Shown piece after piece: positions 1 to 7,711 of a stretch of 13,153 nt of DNA. The DNA lies in assembly GCA_945900695.1 (NCBI GenBank), contig CAMDJU010000049.1, positions 1-13,153 of the forward strand, given 5' to 3'. Numbering within the stretch: position 1 is the stretch's first letter; each line of letters starts with the position of its first letter. The translations under genes and the position numbers were made by a program. This DNA comes from Bordetella parapertussis. Lineage in GTDB: Bacteria > Pseudomonadota > Gammaproteobacteria > Burkholderiales > Burkholderiaceae_C. Under the pieces are notes generated by a model. The model was given only the letters and a program-made list of their open reading frames with translations, did no database searches and was not told the origin of the DNA.

Positions 1-538
1 ACACGGCGTGAAGTTGGGCTTCATGAGTTTCTTCGTGAAGGCTGCAGTTCACGCTTTGAAGAAATTCCCTGTGCTCAATGCATCAGTGGATGGCAATGAC
101 ATCGTGTATCACGGCTATTTCGATATCGGTATCGCTGTGGGCTCGCCCCGCGGTTTGGTGGTGCCCATTTTGCGCAACGCCGACCAAATGAGTTTTGCAG
201 ACATCGAAAAGAAAATTGCGGAGTACGGCGTCAAAGCCCGCGACGGCAAATTGGGCATGGAGGAGATGACGGGTGGAACTTTCTCTATCAGCAACGGCGG
301 CACCTTCGGCTCCATGATGTCGACACCCATCATCAACCCACCGCAATCGGCCATTTTGGGCGTGCACGCCACCAAAGACCGCGCTATGGTGGAGAACGGC
401 CAAGTGGTGGTGCGCCCCATGAACTACTTCGCTATGTCTTACGACCATCGCATCATCGACGGCCGAGAAGCTGTCTTAGGTCTGGTGGCGATGAAGGAAG
501 CATTAGAAGACCCAGCACGTTTGCTGTTTGACATTTAA
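1..538 (+). CDS. odhB: Dihydrolipoyllysine succinyltransferase (E2 of 2-oxoglutarate dehydrogenase), 3' part
   Basis: This is the C-terminal catalytic half of the E2 acyltransferase that moves the succinyl group from lipoamide to CoA in the 2-oxoglutarate dehydrogenase complex of the TCA cycle. The reading frame is open from the first bases of the window, so the lipoyl and E1/E3-binding domains lie outside it; the GTG at 8 is internal, not a start. Seen: about 178 codons with the E2 fold signature, including a segment [10 protein letters not shown] and the acyltransferase active site DHRIIDG near the end, where His and Asp fit the HxxxDG catalytic motif. The protein ends in RLLFDI, typical of E2 C-termini. 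lpdA follows after 12 nt, which favours the 2-oxoglutarate complex, though the fragment alone cannot fully exclude another 2-oxoacid dehydrogenase E2. The assignment to OdhB/SucB rests on sequence recognition plus context. Confidence 0.93.
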   Translation, partial: HGVKLGFMSFFVKAAVHALKKFPVLNASVDGNDIVYHGYFDIGIAVGSPRGLVVPILRNADQMSFADIEKKIAEYGVKARDGKLGMEEMTGGTFSISNGGTFGSMMSTPIINPPQSAILGVHATKDRAMVENGQVVVRPMNYFAMSYDHRIIDGREAVLGLVAMKEALEDPARLLFDI

Positions 539-544
539 GGAAAG
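537..544 (+). promoter_or_regulatory. Ribosome binding site of lpdA
   Basis: AAGGAAAG overlaps the odhB stop codon and lies about 6-9 nt before the lpdA ATG at 551. It is one of the few clear Shine-Dalgarno sequences in the window and fixes the lpdA start. Its overlap with the odhB stop suggests translational coupling of E2 and E3. Confidence 0.75.
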
Positions 545-550
545 CAGCCC

Positions 551-1978
551 ATGAGCAAACTATTTGACGTCATCGTCGTCGGCGCGGGACCTGGCGGCTA
601 CATTGCCGCCATTCGCGCCGCCCAGTTGGGCTTTCAAGTTGCTTGCATTGACGAGTGGCAAAACGCCGCCGGTGGCCCTGCCCCTGGTGGCACTTGCACC
701 AACGTCGGCTGTATTCCCTCCAAAGCGCTGCTGCAATCGTCTGAGCATTTTGACCATGCCAATCACCACTTTGCCGAGCACGGTATCAGCGCCACTGGCG
801 TGAAGATGGATGTGACTCAAATGCTCAAGCGCAAAGATACCGTTGTGAAGCAAAACAACGACGGCATCTTGTTCTTGTTCAAGAAAAACAAGGTCGCGTT
901 TTTTCATGGTCGCGGTGCGTTCGCCAGCAAGTCCGATGCGGGTTATGAAATCAAAGTCTCTGGCAAGGCTGAAGAATCTCTGACCGCCAAACACATCATC
1001 ATCGCCACAGGCTCCAGTGCCCGTGCCTTGCCCGGCACACCCTTTGACGAAGTCAATGTCTTGTCCAACGATGGCGCACTTCGTGTGGGTGCGGTGCCCA
1101 AAAAATTGGCCCTCATTGGCTCGGGTGTGATTGGTTTGGAAATGGGCTCTGTCTGGCGTCGCCTTGGTGCGGATGTCACCATCCTTGAAGGCCTGCCCAC
1201 GTTCTTGGGCGCGGTCGACGAACAAATTGCCAAAGAAGCGAAGAAAGCTTTTGATAAGCAAGGATTGAAGATTGAGCTTGGCGTGAAGGTTGGCGAGATC
1301 GTCAATGGTAAAAAAGGCGTGACCGTCAACTACACCAACGCCAAAGGCGAAGCGGTGAAGTTAGACGCTGACAAGCTCATCGTGAGCATTGGCCGTGTGC
1401 CCAATACCACCGGCTTGCAACCAGATGCCGTGGGCTTGGCGCTTGACGAGCGTGGCGCGATCGTGGTGGACGCGGACTGCAAAACCAATCTGCCAGGTGT
1501 CTGGGCAGTGGGTGACGTGGTGCGTGGCCCCATGCTGGCACACAAAGCCGAAGAAGAGGGTGTTGCTGTCGCTGAGCGAATCGCTGGTCAACACGGGCAT
1601 GTGAACTTCAACACCATTCCTTGGGTGATCTACACCAGCCCCGAGATCGCTTGGGTGGGCCGCACTGAGCAGCAACTCAAAGCCGATGGTGTGGCTTATA
1701 AGGCTGGCACTTTTCCGTTTTTGGCCAATGGCCGTGCCCGTGCATTGGGCGACACCACCGGCATGGTGAAGTTTTTGGCAGATGCCACAACCGACGAAAT
1801 TTTGGGTGTGCACATGGTCGGGCCGCAGGTTTCGGAGTTGATATCTGAAGCCGTGGTGGCCATGGAGTTCAAGGCCAGCGCCGAGGACATTGCGCGTATT
1901 TGCCATGCCCATCCCAGCCTGAGCGAAGCCACCAAGGAAGCGGCTTTGGCGGTGGATAAAAGGACACTTAACTTTTAA
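551..1978 (+). CDS. lpdA: Dihydrolipoyl dehydrogenase (E3)
   Basis: This FAD-dependent disulfide oxidoreductase re-oxidises dihydrolipoamide of the E2 subunit with NAD+. Its length of 475 aa is normal for E3, and there is no N-terminal lipoyl domain. Domains in order: FAD-binding motif GAGPGGY at residues 11-17; redox-active disulfide C49/C54 in [16 protein letters not shown]-binding GSGVIG at 190-195; a second FAD contact around WAVGDV; and the C-terminal dimer domain with the active-site His-Glu pair H454/E459 in HAHPSLSE. All key residues are present. The start is set by the upstream AAGGAAAG. The gene follows odhB by 12 nt and is followed by a terminator, so it is the last gene of the odh operon. 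The E3 may also serve other 2-oxoacid dehydrogenases or glycine cleavage, as is common for E3 proteins. Confidence 0.97.
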   Translation: MSKLFDVIVVGAGPGGYIAAIRAAQLGFQVACIDEWQNAAGGPAPGGTCTNVGCIPSKALLQSSEHFDHANHHFAEHGISATGVKMDVTQMLKRKDTVVKQNNDGILFLFKKNKVAFFHGRGAFASKSDAGYEIKVSGKAEESLTAKHIIIATGSSARALPGTPFDEVNVLSNDGALRVGAVPKKLALIGSGVIGLEMGSVWRRLGADVTILEGLPTFLGAVDEQIAKEAKKAFDKQGLKIELGVKVGEIVNGKKGVTVNYTNAKGEAVKLDADKLIVSIGRVPNTTGLQPDAVGLALDERGAIVVDADCKTNLPGVWAVGDVVRGPMLAHKAEEEGVAVAERIAGQHGHVNFNTIPWVIYTSPEIAWVGRTEQQLKADGVAYKAGTFPFLANGRARALGDTTGMVKFLADATTDEILGVHMVGPQVSELISEAVVAMEFKASAEDIARICHAHPSLSEATKEAALAVDKRTLNF

Positions 1979-1995
1979 AGCCCTGCCACCGTGAT

Positions 1996-2027
1996 CAAGA
2001 CCCGTCGTCCTTGGCGGGTTTTTTTTT
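1996..2027 (+). terminator. Intrinsic terminator of the odhB-lpdA operon
   Basis: Starting 18 nt after the lpdA stop there is a stem ACCCG (2000-2004) pairing with CGGGT (2015-2019) around a 10-nt loop. The stem extends outward through A-T and G-T pairs into the T run. It is followed by nine consecutive T (2019-2027). The position right after the last gene of the operon fits. The stability is judged by eye. Confidence 0.78.
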
Positions 2028-2050
2028 GAGCCCACCTGGACCTGATCCTT

Positions 2051-2080
2051 GGCTGAAAAAATTTGATCGCGTTATCAGCC
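2051..2080. repeat. Inverted repeat upstream of zapE
   Basis: GGCTGA (2051-2056) is matched perfectly by TCAGCC (2075-2080), separated by 18 AT-rich bases, about 23 nt before the zapE start. Eight-base arms match with one mismatch. It could be an operator or a weak leader stem-loop, or chance; no convincing promoter boxes were found with it. Confidence 0.35.
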
Positions 2081-2102
2081 CAAGTCACAATCGGAACCAT
2101 TC

Positions 2103-3200
2103 ATGTCTGTTCACCAAATTTACCTGGAAGAGTTGGCAAAACGGGGTCATGTGAGTGACCCAGCTCAACTGCGCGCGGTGGCCGCCTTGGATCGCTGTGC
2201 CAGTGATTGGGTCGCATACAAAAAAAACAGCTCCAACCCGTTTAAAAAATGGATCAGTCGACCTGAAATTCCCAGGGGCGTCTATATGTATGGTGGTGTG
2301 GGTCGTGGGAAAAGCTTTTTGATGGATTGCTTTTTCAATGCGGTTCCGATTGAGCGGAAAACGCGTTTGCATTTTCACGAGTTCATGCGCGAAGTGCATC
2401 GTGAATTGCATGACTTGCAAGGCACGGTCAACCCATTGGATGAGTTGGGCAAGCGCATGGCCCAGCGGTTCAAATTGATATGTTTTGACGAATTTCATGT
2501 GGCCGACATCACTGATGCCATGATTTTGCACCGCTTGTTGGATGCCATGTTCAACCATGGCGTGGGATTTGTCACCACGTCCAACTTCAAGCCCAATGAC
2601 TTGTACCCCGATGGTCTGCACCGCGACCGCATCTTGCCTGCGATTGCCCTGTTGAATCAAAAATTGGAAGTGGTCCACATGGACAATGGAACAGATTACA
2701 GACAGCAAACATTGGAGCAAGCCAATCTTTACCAAACGCCTTTGTCGGAAAGTGTCACGCTGGCCATGTCCGACACATTTTCCAGGTTGGCTGAAAGCGC
2801 AGACCAAGACCCTGTTTTGCGCATTGAGTCCAGAGATGTGCGCGCTTTGAGGCGCGCTGGAAGCGTGGCTTGGTTTGACTTCAAAACCTTGTGTGGCGGC
2901 GCCCGTTCACAAAATGATTATTTGGAGTTGGCTTCTCAGTTCCACACCATTTTTCTCAGTGATGTGCCTCAGATGCCCATGCGAATGGCCTCTGAGGCCC
3001 GGCGCTTCACTTGGCTGATCGATGTTTTGTACGATCGTCGTGTCAAATTGATCATGTCGGCTGAGGTGGCACCAGAACTTTTATACCTCCAAGGTCCTCT
3101 GTCCCACGAATTTCCTCGAACCGTCTCCAGGCTTCAGGAAATGCAGTCCTCCGAATACTTGGCCATGGAGAGGCGTCTTGTCGATACGGCACTCACTTGA
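2103..3200 (+). CDS. zapE: Cell division protein ZapE (AFG1-like P-loop ATPase)
   Basis: This 365-aa protein belongs to the ZapE/AFG1 ATPase family. In Escherichia coli, ZapE acts at the division site with FtsZ during late constriction. Seen: Walker A GGVGRGKS at residues 64-71, preceded by the family-typical GVYMY stretch; the conserved HFHEFM segment at about 90-95; Walker B LICFDE at 125-130 followed by FHVADITDAM; and the sensor-like TTSN stretch. The length is typical for the family. The ATG at 2103 has a weak upstream GGA as ribosome-binding site, and the first residues look like the family N-terminus. A terminator separates it from lpdA, so it should have its own promoter, although none is obvious in the 75 nt upstream. 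The next gene starts within or directly after its stop codon, suggesting cotranscription. Confidence 0.93.
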   Translation: MSVHQIYLEELAKRGHVSDPAQLRAVAALDRCASDWVAYKKNSSNPFKKWISRPEIPRGVYMYGGVGRGKSFLMDCFFNAVPIERKTRLHFHEFMREVHRELHDLQGTVNPLDELGKRMAQRFKLICFDEFHVADITDAMILHRLLDAMFNHGVGFVTTSNFKPNDLYPDGLHRDRILPAIALLNQKLEVVHMDNGTDYRQQTLEQANLYQTPLSESVTLAMSDTFSRLAESADQDPVLRIESRDVRALRRAGSVAWFDFKTLCGGARSQNDYLELASQFHTIFLSDVPQMPMRMASEARRFTWLIDVLYDRRVKLIMSAEVAPELLYLQGPLSHEFPRTVSRLQEMQSSEYLAMERRLVDTALT

Positions 3201-3201
3201 A

Positions 3202-3777
3202 ATGGCGGCCTTGAAACCAGTCTTCAATGGCCGTTGGATGGCGCTGGGCCTTGCATTGCTATGCCCTGTGGCGGCTTGGTGTGACGCGCCCATGGAACGG
3301 GTGACGGATTATTCGGTACAGCGACGGGCTGCTCAAGAAAAATATCAAATGTCACTGCGGCAGTGTTATCAAAAATTTGCGGTATCAGATTGCAAGCAAG
3401 ACGCCACTGTGGCGTTGAATGCCGAATTGAGTGCACTGAAAAAAATCGAAGCCGAACAAATGCAAAGGATTCGTGCCCAAAACGCCCAAGAAAAATTGCA
3501 AAGTCTGGCCAAGAAAGCCCCCACCGCCTCCAATGATGTTCTGAACTCGGTGCTGCCCAAACCATTGACGGAGGTCAATACGCCTGAGCCTTCAAAGAAA
3601 ATGGATTCTGTGCAACCAGGCTATGGAGTTGCCCTTAAATCCCCACAAGAAGAACATGCCCAGCGCAAGAAGTTTGAAGAAAAACAACTTCGTGCCCAGC
3701 AACATCGCGATGCAGTTGCAAAGCGTTGGGTGGATAAAAAGGATGTGAAGGCCACAGAGATTTCACAAACGCCATGA
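3202..3777 (+). CDS. Small exported coiled-coil-like protein of unknown function
   Basis: I cannot assign a function. With the ATG start it is 191 aa. The N-terminus has a basic stretch and a hydrophobic segment (about residues 12-26, WMALGLALLCPVAAWC) that looks like a Sec signal peptide, so the mature protein is probably periplasmic. The rest is highly charged and Gln/Lys/Ala-rich, with likely helical or coiled-coil segments at about 38-105 and 148-180 joined by a Pro/Ser-rich linker. A pair of cysteines, C55 and C64, flanks the segment YQKFAVSD and could form a disulfide. A TTG at 3178, in frame and 4-5 nt after a GGAGAGG sequence, is an alternative start that would overlap zapE and give a longer n-region. 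The stop overlaps the helicase start (ATGA), so the two are probably translationally coupled. From memory, similar small exported proteins occur in Burkholderiales without a known role. Confidence 0.8.
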   Translation: MAALKPVFNGRWMALGLALLCPVAAWCDAPMERVTDYSVQRRAAQEKYQMSLRQCYQKFAVSDCKQDATVALNAELSALKKIEAEQMQRIRAQNAQEKLQSLAKKAPTASNDVLNSVLPKPLTEVNTPEPSKKMDSVQPGYGVALKSPQEEHAQRKKFEEKQLRAQQHRDAVAKRWVDKKDVKATEISQTP

Positions 3778-5801
3778 CCCAGGCAAAGGCATCACTCACC
3801 GAACAAGTGGCAGCGGCCTTTGGCGCACACGGTTTGCTGTCGAGGATGCCCGGGCACTTTCACGTCAGAGACGGCCAAACCGAAATGGCTTTGGCGGTGG
3901 CCCGACAAATTGAGCAGGGCGGCTCATTGGTGATTGAGGCGGGGACAGGTGTGGGCAAAACATATGCCTACTTGGTTCCGGCTTTGATGAGTGGCGAGCG
4001 AATTTTGCTGTCAACGGCGACCAAAGCTTTGCAGGATCAACTTTTTGACCGTGACTTGCCAACATTGATTGATGCGCTGGGCTTGCCCATCCGTTTGGCA
4101 TTGTTGAAAGGTCGGTCCAATTATTTGTGCACCCATCGAATGCGCCAGCACATGGGGCAAGAAATGCACACAGATCGAAATGGTCGAGCGCACATGTCCA
4201 TCATTGCCCAATGGGCGCAACAAACCCAGGCAGGCGATTTGGCCGAGGTGGACGGATTGGATGACCGGTCCCCCATCATTCCCATGGTGACTTCCACGCG
4301 GGAAAACTGCTTGGGGTCGAACTGCCCCGACTTCAGATCCTGCCACGTGTTGGAGGCCCGGCGCAAAGCCATGGCCGCAGATGTGGTGGTGGTCAATCAC
4401 CATTTGTTTTTTGCCGACATGGCTGTGCGCGAGGCCTCCATGTCTGAGTTGTTGCCTTCTACCCGGGTGGTGGTGTTTGATGAAGCGCACCAGTTGAATG
4501 AAACGGGCGTGGCATTTTTGGGCAAAGACTTGTCGAGTGCCCAACTCATTGACTTGCGGCGTGATGTCTTGGTTGCCGGATTGCAAATGGCACGTGGATT
4601 GGTTGACTGGACTGGTTTGTGCAACAGTTTGGAAAAAGCCACCCGTGATTGGCGGTTGTCCTTGCCCCAGCAGATCGCAGGGGGACGACTCGGGTGGGAT
4701 CAAACCTCTCCACTGGGTTGTCACCCGCAACTGTGGCAGCAAGTCATGCAAGATGTGGGTGTGGCTTTGTCCCATCTGATAACGGCGTTGGATTCTGTGA
4801 GCGAAATAGCACCTGACTTTGTTCGCTTGTATGAAAGGGCCAACGAATTGGCGCGCCGGGTGGATTTGTTTTTACTGCCCGCTGAGGCTGCCGCTGTGCG
4901 TTGGGTTGAGGCCTCAGGACAAATCAAATGCGTTGAGTCACCCTTGGACATTGCCGATGCTTTCAGCTCGGAGTTAAACAAAGTCCCACCAGAAACCAGT
5001 GAGGGTGTATTGCCCAAAAGTTGGATTTTCACTTCGGCCACCCTGGGAGATGAGCCTTCGTTGAATTGGTTCACCGAGCCCATCGGTTTGACCGGTGCAA
5101 CTGTCATGCGTGTGGACAGCCCATTTGATTATCAGCACCAAGCTTTGTTGCACATACCCGTGCACTTTCCCAAGCCACTCGATCCCACCCACAGCCTGGA
5201 AGTGGCCAAACTCGCTGCAGAAGGCGCCCGCCGACTGGGTGGCCGTACATTGGTCTTGACCACCAGCTTGAAAGCCTTGGCCGTGATCGGAGAGGAAATC
5301 ACCCAAGTGCTATCGGGTGTTTCTGACATTGAAGTGCTGATTCAGGGCCAATGGCCGAAAAGACGGTTGATGGAGCGTTTCCGCCAAGGCAGCGATGGGG
5401 GTGCGCCAGGTTGTGTATTGGTGGCATCGGCCAGCTTTTGGGAGGGCTTTGATGTCCCTGGGCAAGCTTTGCAATTGTTGGTCATTGATAAATTGCCTTT
5501 TCCCTCCCCCGGTGATCCGCTGGTCAAAGCCAGGGGGACCAGGCTTCAGGCCCAAGGCAAAAATGCATTTTCAGATCACTCTTTGCCAGAGGCCATCGTC
5601 GCACTGAAACAAGGTGCGGGGCGTTTGATTCGACACGAAACTGATCGGGGTGGTTTGTTGATTGCGGACAACCGCTTGCTGAGTGCCTCTTATGGGCGCC
5701 GCATTTTGGCGGCGTTGCCCTTGATGCGGCAAATCGATAAGACCGAAGATTTCTGGAATGCTCTGGTGAACATCACCACAGTTTCCACCACGGCTTCTTG
5801 A
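3774..5801 (+). CDS. ATP-dependent DNA helicase, DinG/YoaA family (iron-sulfur, XPD-like)
   Basis: This is a superfamily 2 helicase of the DinG/YoaA group (675 aa), whose members unwind DNA 5'-3' and act in repair or at stalled forks. Seen: a Q-motif-like start near residues 32-35; Walker A AGTGVGKT at 56-63; an XPD-type 4Fe-4S cysteine set C119, C179, C184 and C190 between motifs I and II; the DEAH box at 236-239; a motif V region with WEGFDVPG; and motif VI QGAGRLIR. The SFWEGFDVPG and IDKLPFPSPGDPL segments look more like YoaA than DinG, and the length lies between the two, so I give no symbol. It overlaps the upstream small gene by 4 bp and lacks a strong ribosome-binding site, consistent with coupling. 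Its 3' end overlaps bamD, on the other strand, by 29 bp. Confidence 0.92.
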   Translation: MTQAKASLTEQVAAAFGAHGLLSRMPGHFHVRDGQTEMALAVARQIEQGGSLVIEAGTGVGKTYAYLVPALMSGERILLSTATKALQDQLFDRDLPTLIDALGLPIRLALLKGRSNYLCTHRMRQHMGQEMHTDRNGRAHMSIIAQWAQQTQAGDLAEVDGLDDRSPIIPMVTSTRENCLGSNCPDFRSCHVLEARRKAMAADVVVVNHHLFFADMAVREASMSELLPSTRVVVFDEAHQLNETGVAFLGKDLSSAQLIDLRRDVLVAGLQMARGLVDWTGLCNSLEKATRDWRLSLPQQIAGGRLGWDQTSPLGCHPQLWQQVMQDVGVALSHLITALDSVSEIAPDFVRLYERANELARRVDLFLLPAEAAAVRWVEASGQIKCVESPLDIADAFSSELNKVPPETSEGVLPKSWIFTSATLGDEPSLNWFTEPIGLTGATVMRVDSPFDYQHQALLHIPVHFPKPLDPTHSLEVAKLAAEGARRLGGRTLVLTTSLKALAVIGEEITQVLSGVSDIEVLIQGQWPKRRLMERFRQGSDGGAPGCVLVASASFWEGFDVPGQALQLLVIDKLPFPSPGDPLVKARGTRLQAQGKNAFSDHSLPEAIVALKQGAGRLIRHETDRGGLLIADNRLLSASYGRRILAALPLMRQIDKTEDFWNALVNITTVSTTAS

Positions 5802-6585
5802 GAGGGTCCGCTGTGGGGGCCACTTTCACGATGGGTTTTCCCAATAAAGGGCTGTTGGGGAAATTTTTTTCCAATATCCGCTTGTTGTCATCCCTCAGGG
5901 CACTCAGCCCCAGGGTGTCGTAACAACGCATCAAAATGCCCAAAGCGTCTTCGATGGATTCAGACGTTGGAAAATCTTGCACCACTGTTTGGGCCCGGTT
6001 CACTGCAGCCACACAAGCACCCGTTCTCAAATAATATTTGGCCACATTCAACTCAGACCTGGCCAAAGTGTTGACGATGTACTGCATGCGGGCAATGGAA
6101 TCGGCGGCGTAGCGCGATTCGGGAAAACGCGTCACCAATTCTTTGAAGGCTTCGAATGATTGGCGGGCGGCCATTTGATCGCGCTCAGACAAATCGGGTT
6201 TCAAAATGCCCCCCAGCAAACCCAAGTCGTCATTGAAATTAATGGTGCCTTTCAGGTAAAGGGCGTAATCCAAGGCCGGGTTCACAGGGTTGAGGCGAAT
6301 GAACCGATCTAACGTGGCCACGGCCAAAATGGGCTCGTTGTTTTTAAATTGCGCAAATGCTTTTTCAAGTTGTGCCTGTTGCGACAACACCGTGCCTGCA
6401 GCCCGACCCTCAAGCTTGTCGTATAGGCCAATGGCTTTTTCAAATGCACCAGCAGCCATTTCGCTTTTCGCTTCTTCGTGCAGTTTTTCAACGCTCCACC
6501 CAGCCGTGGGGTCGTCGTTTGACGCGCAGCCCACCACCAGCCACAACAGGCCCATTAAGCTTGATAATCGAAGGAATCTCAACAT
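5773..6585 (-). CDS. bamD: Outer membrane protein assembly factor BamD (lipoprotein)
   Basis: BamD is the essential lipoprotein of the BAM complex, which folds beta-barrel proteins into the outer membrane. Seen in the 270-aa product: a signal peptide ending in the lipobox LVVGC with the lipidated Cys at residue 20; the mature start CASNDDPTAGWS; and a helical TPR-rich body with the typical segments LYDKLEGR, ATLDRFIRLNP, YALYLKGTINF and FEAFKELVTRFPESRYAADSIARM (residues about 145-170). It ends in PWWKLW, an aromatic end common in betaproteobacterial BamD. The length is normal. AAGGTG 5-6 nt before the ATG supports the start. The gene is convergent with the helicase, overlapping by 29 bp, and divergent from rluD across 39 bp, so its promoter must lie in or close to the rluD 5' end. 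Confidence 0.96.
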   Translation of the reverse strand: MLRFLRLSSLMGLLWLVVGCASNDDPTAGWSVEKLHEEAKSEMAAGAFEKAIGLYDKLEGRAAGTVLSQQAQLEKAFAQFKNNEPILAVATLDRFIRLNPVNPALDYALYLKGTINFNDDLGLLGGILKPDLSERDQMAARQSFEAFKELVTRFPESRYAADSIARMQYIVNTLARSELNVAKYYLRTGACVAAVNRAQTVVQDFPTSESIEDALGILMRCYDTLGLSALRDDNKRILEKNFPNSPLLGKPIVKVAPTADPLKKPWWKLW

Positions 6586-6590
6586 TCTTA

Positions 6591-6596
6591 CACCTT
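6591..6596 (-). promoter_or_regulatory. Ribosome binding site of bamD
   Basis: On the minus strand, AAGGTG lies 5 nt before the bamD ATG, with good spacing and match to a Shine-Dalgarno sequence. It occupies part of the 39-bp gap shared with rluD, leaving little room for other signals. Confidence 0.65.
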
Positions 6597-6624
6597 GTCT
6601 AACTCATCTTCTCCATTATCGATC

Positions 6625-7632
6625 ATGTCCAAACCCAGCCCCCCCGCTACGGAGGGCATGGCGGATGAAGATTTATTGGATGGCGCTGATCCAGAAGGGA
6701 CTGAGGTTGAGTTGAGGCAAATACGCATCACCCCGGATCAACATGGAATGCGTTTTGATTTGGCTTTATCTCAAGCACTGAAGGATTTCTCTCGCAGCTT
6801 TGTGGGTCAGCTGATTGCAGACGACAGAGTGCGGCCTTTAGAGGGTTCGTCAGCTTTCAAACCATCCTCCAAAGTCAAATCTGGACAGGGGTTTGAGGTG
6901 GAGATTCGGCCCACTTTGCAAAGCCAGGCCTTTCAAGCACAAGAGATGGCGATTGAAACCGTGTATGTGGATGAACATTTGCGTGTGATTGCCAAGCCTG
7001 CTGGATTGGTGGTGCATCCTGCACCGGGAAATTGGTCGGGTACCTTGCTCAACGGCTTATTGGCCTTGGACGCATCTTCTTGGATCACACCCAGGGCGGG
7101 CATTGTTCACCGCCTGGACAAAGACACCAGTGGATTGATGGTCATTGCGCGCAGCCGTGCCTGCATGGATGCCTTGGTGAGTTTGATATCCAAGCGTCAG
7201 GTGCACCGGCAGTATTTGGCATTGACCCACCGATCCTGGCAAGGCGGCGCGCGCGACGTTGATCTGCCAATTGGAAGAGACCCGCGCCAACGTTTGCGCA
7301 TGGCAGTGGTGGATTTGTCGCGGCATCCCGGAAAAATCGCGCAAACCCACGTGGCATGTTTGGCCCGCAACGAGGATGTGAGTTTGCTTCATTGCACCTT
7401 GTCAACTGGCAGAACCCATCAAATTCGGGTTCATTTGTCCCATTTGGGGCACCCCTTGGTGGGGGACACGCTATATGGCGGAAAAACCAACGCGGACATA
7501 CAACGCCAGGCTTTGCACGCGCACAAACTGGGGTTCATCCACCCCATGACCGGTGAAACATGCGAATGGCAATTGCCTTTGCCGCCAGACATTCGCCAGG
7601 CCGTTTCTGCCATGGGCCTCAGTTACAATTGA
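6625..7632 (+). CDS. rluD: 23S rRNA pseudouridine(1911/1915/1917) synthase RluD
   Basis: RluD makes the three pseudouridines in helix 69 of 23S rRNA, at the subunit interface. The 335-aa product has an N-terminal S4-type RNA-binding domain (from about residue 32, ITPDQHGMRFDLALSQAL), the linker IAKPAGLVVHPAPG and the catalytic motif HRLDKDTSGLMV, with the nucleophilic Asp at about residue 165. Farther on comes TGRTHQIRVHLSHLGHPLVGD, a family signature. Start choice is uncertain: ATG 6625 has no Shine-Dalgarno sequence, an in-frame TTG lies at 6595, and ATG 6658 follows GGAGGG but only 1-2 nt away. The first 30 residues are acidic and poorly conserved, so they do not decide. The gene is divergent from bamD, which is the usual Burkholderiales arrangement. 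RluA/RluC paralogues are less likely given the length, the S4 domain and the context. Confidence 0.9.
   Translation: MSKPSPPATEGMADEDLLDGADPEGTEVELRQIRITPDQHGMRFDLALSQALKDFSRSFVGQLIADDRVRPLEGSSAFKPSSKVKSGQGFEVEIRPTLQSQAFQAQEMAIETVYVDEHLRVIAKPAGLVVHPAPGNWSGTLLNGLLALDASSWITPRAGIVHRLDKDTSGLMVIARSRACMDALVSLISKRQVHRQYLALTHRSWQGGARDVDLPIGRDPRQRLRMAVVDLSRHPGKIAQTHVACLARNEDVSLLHCTLSTGRTHQIRVHLSHLGHPLVGDTLYGGKTNADIQRQALHAHKLGFIHPMTGETCEWQLPLPPDIRQAVSAMGLSYN
7618..7629 (+). promoter_or_regulatory. Possible promoter -10 region for scpB-rluB
   Basis: CTCAGTTACAAT contains the -10-like hexamer TACAAT (7624-7629), overlapping the rluD stop codon and 82 nt before the scpB start. No good -35 box was found 16-18 nt upstream. 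The same 12-base context, with one difference, precedes ndk at 9546-9557, which raises its credibility. The call is inferred from base matches only. Confidence 0.35.
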
Positions 7633-7711
7633 TTGCGGTTTCAATGAACCTGCCATCGGCTTTTGAAAACTTACAAGCCATCTTTTTTCACGGTTTTTGC
7701 CACCACACCCC

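Noticed and set aside
560..1261. Minus-strand open frame of 233 codons inside lpdA
   Set aside because: It is a shadow of a well-conserved gene; the translation shows no domain and no ribosome-binding site.
1361..2035. Minus-strand open frame of 224 codons covering the 3' end of lpdA and its terminator
   Set aside because: It runs through the T run and hairpin of the terminator and has no protein-like features; it is a shadow frame.
4011..4775. Minus-strand open frame of 254 codons inside the helicase gene
   Set aside because: It is antisense to conserved helicase motifs, including the cysteine cluster and DEAH box, and resembles no known protein.
5776..5816. CCACAG/CTGTGG inverted repeat over the helicase-bamD junction as a two-way terminator
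   Set aside because: The arms are 6 bp with a 29-nt loop and have no T run on either side; part lies in both coding regions.
7660..7700. Terminator between rluD and scpB (runs of T at 7682-7688 and 7694-7698)
   Set aside because: No stable GC-containing stem precedes the T runs; only weak AT pairings are possible.
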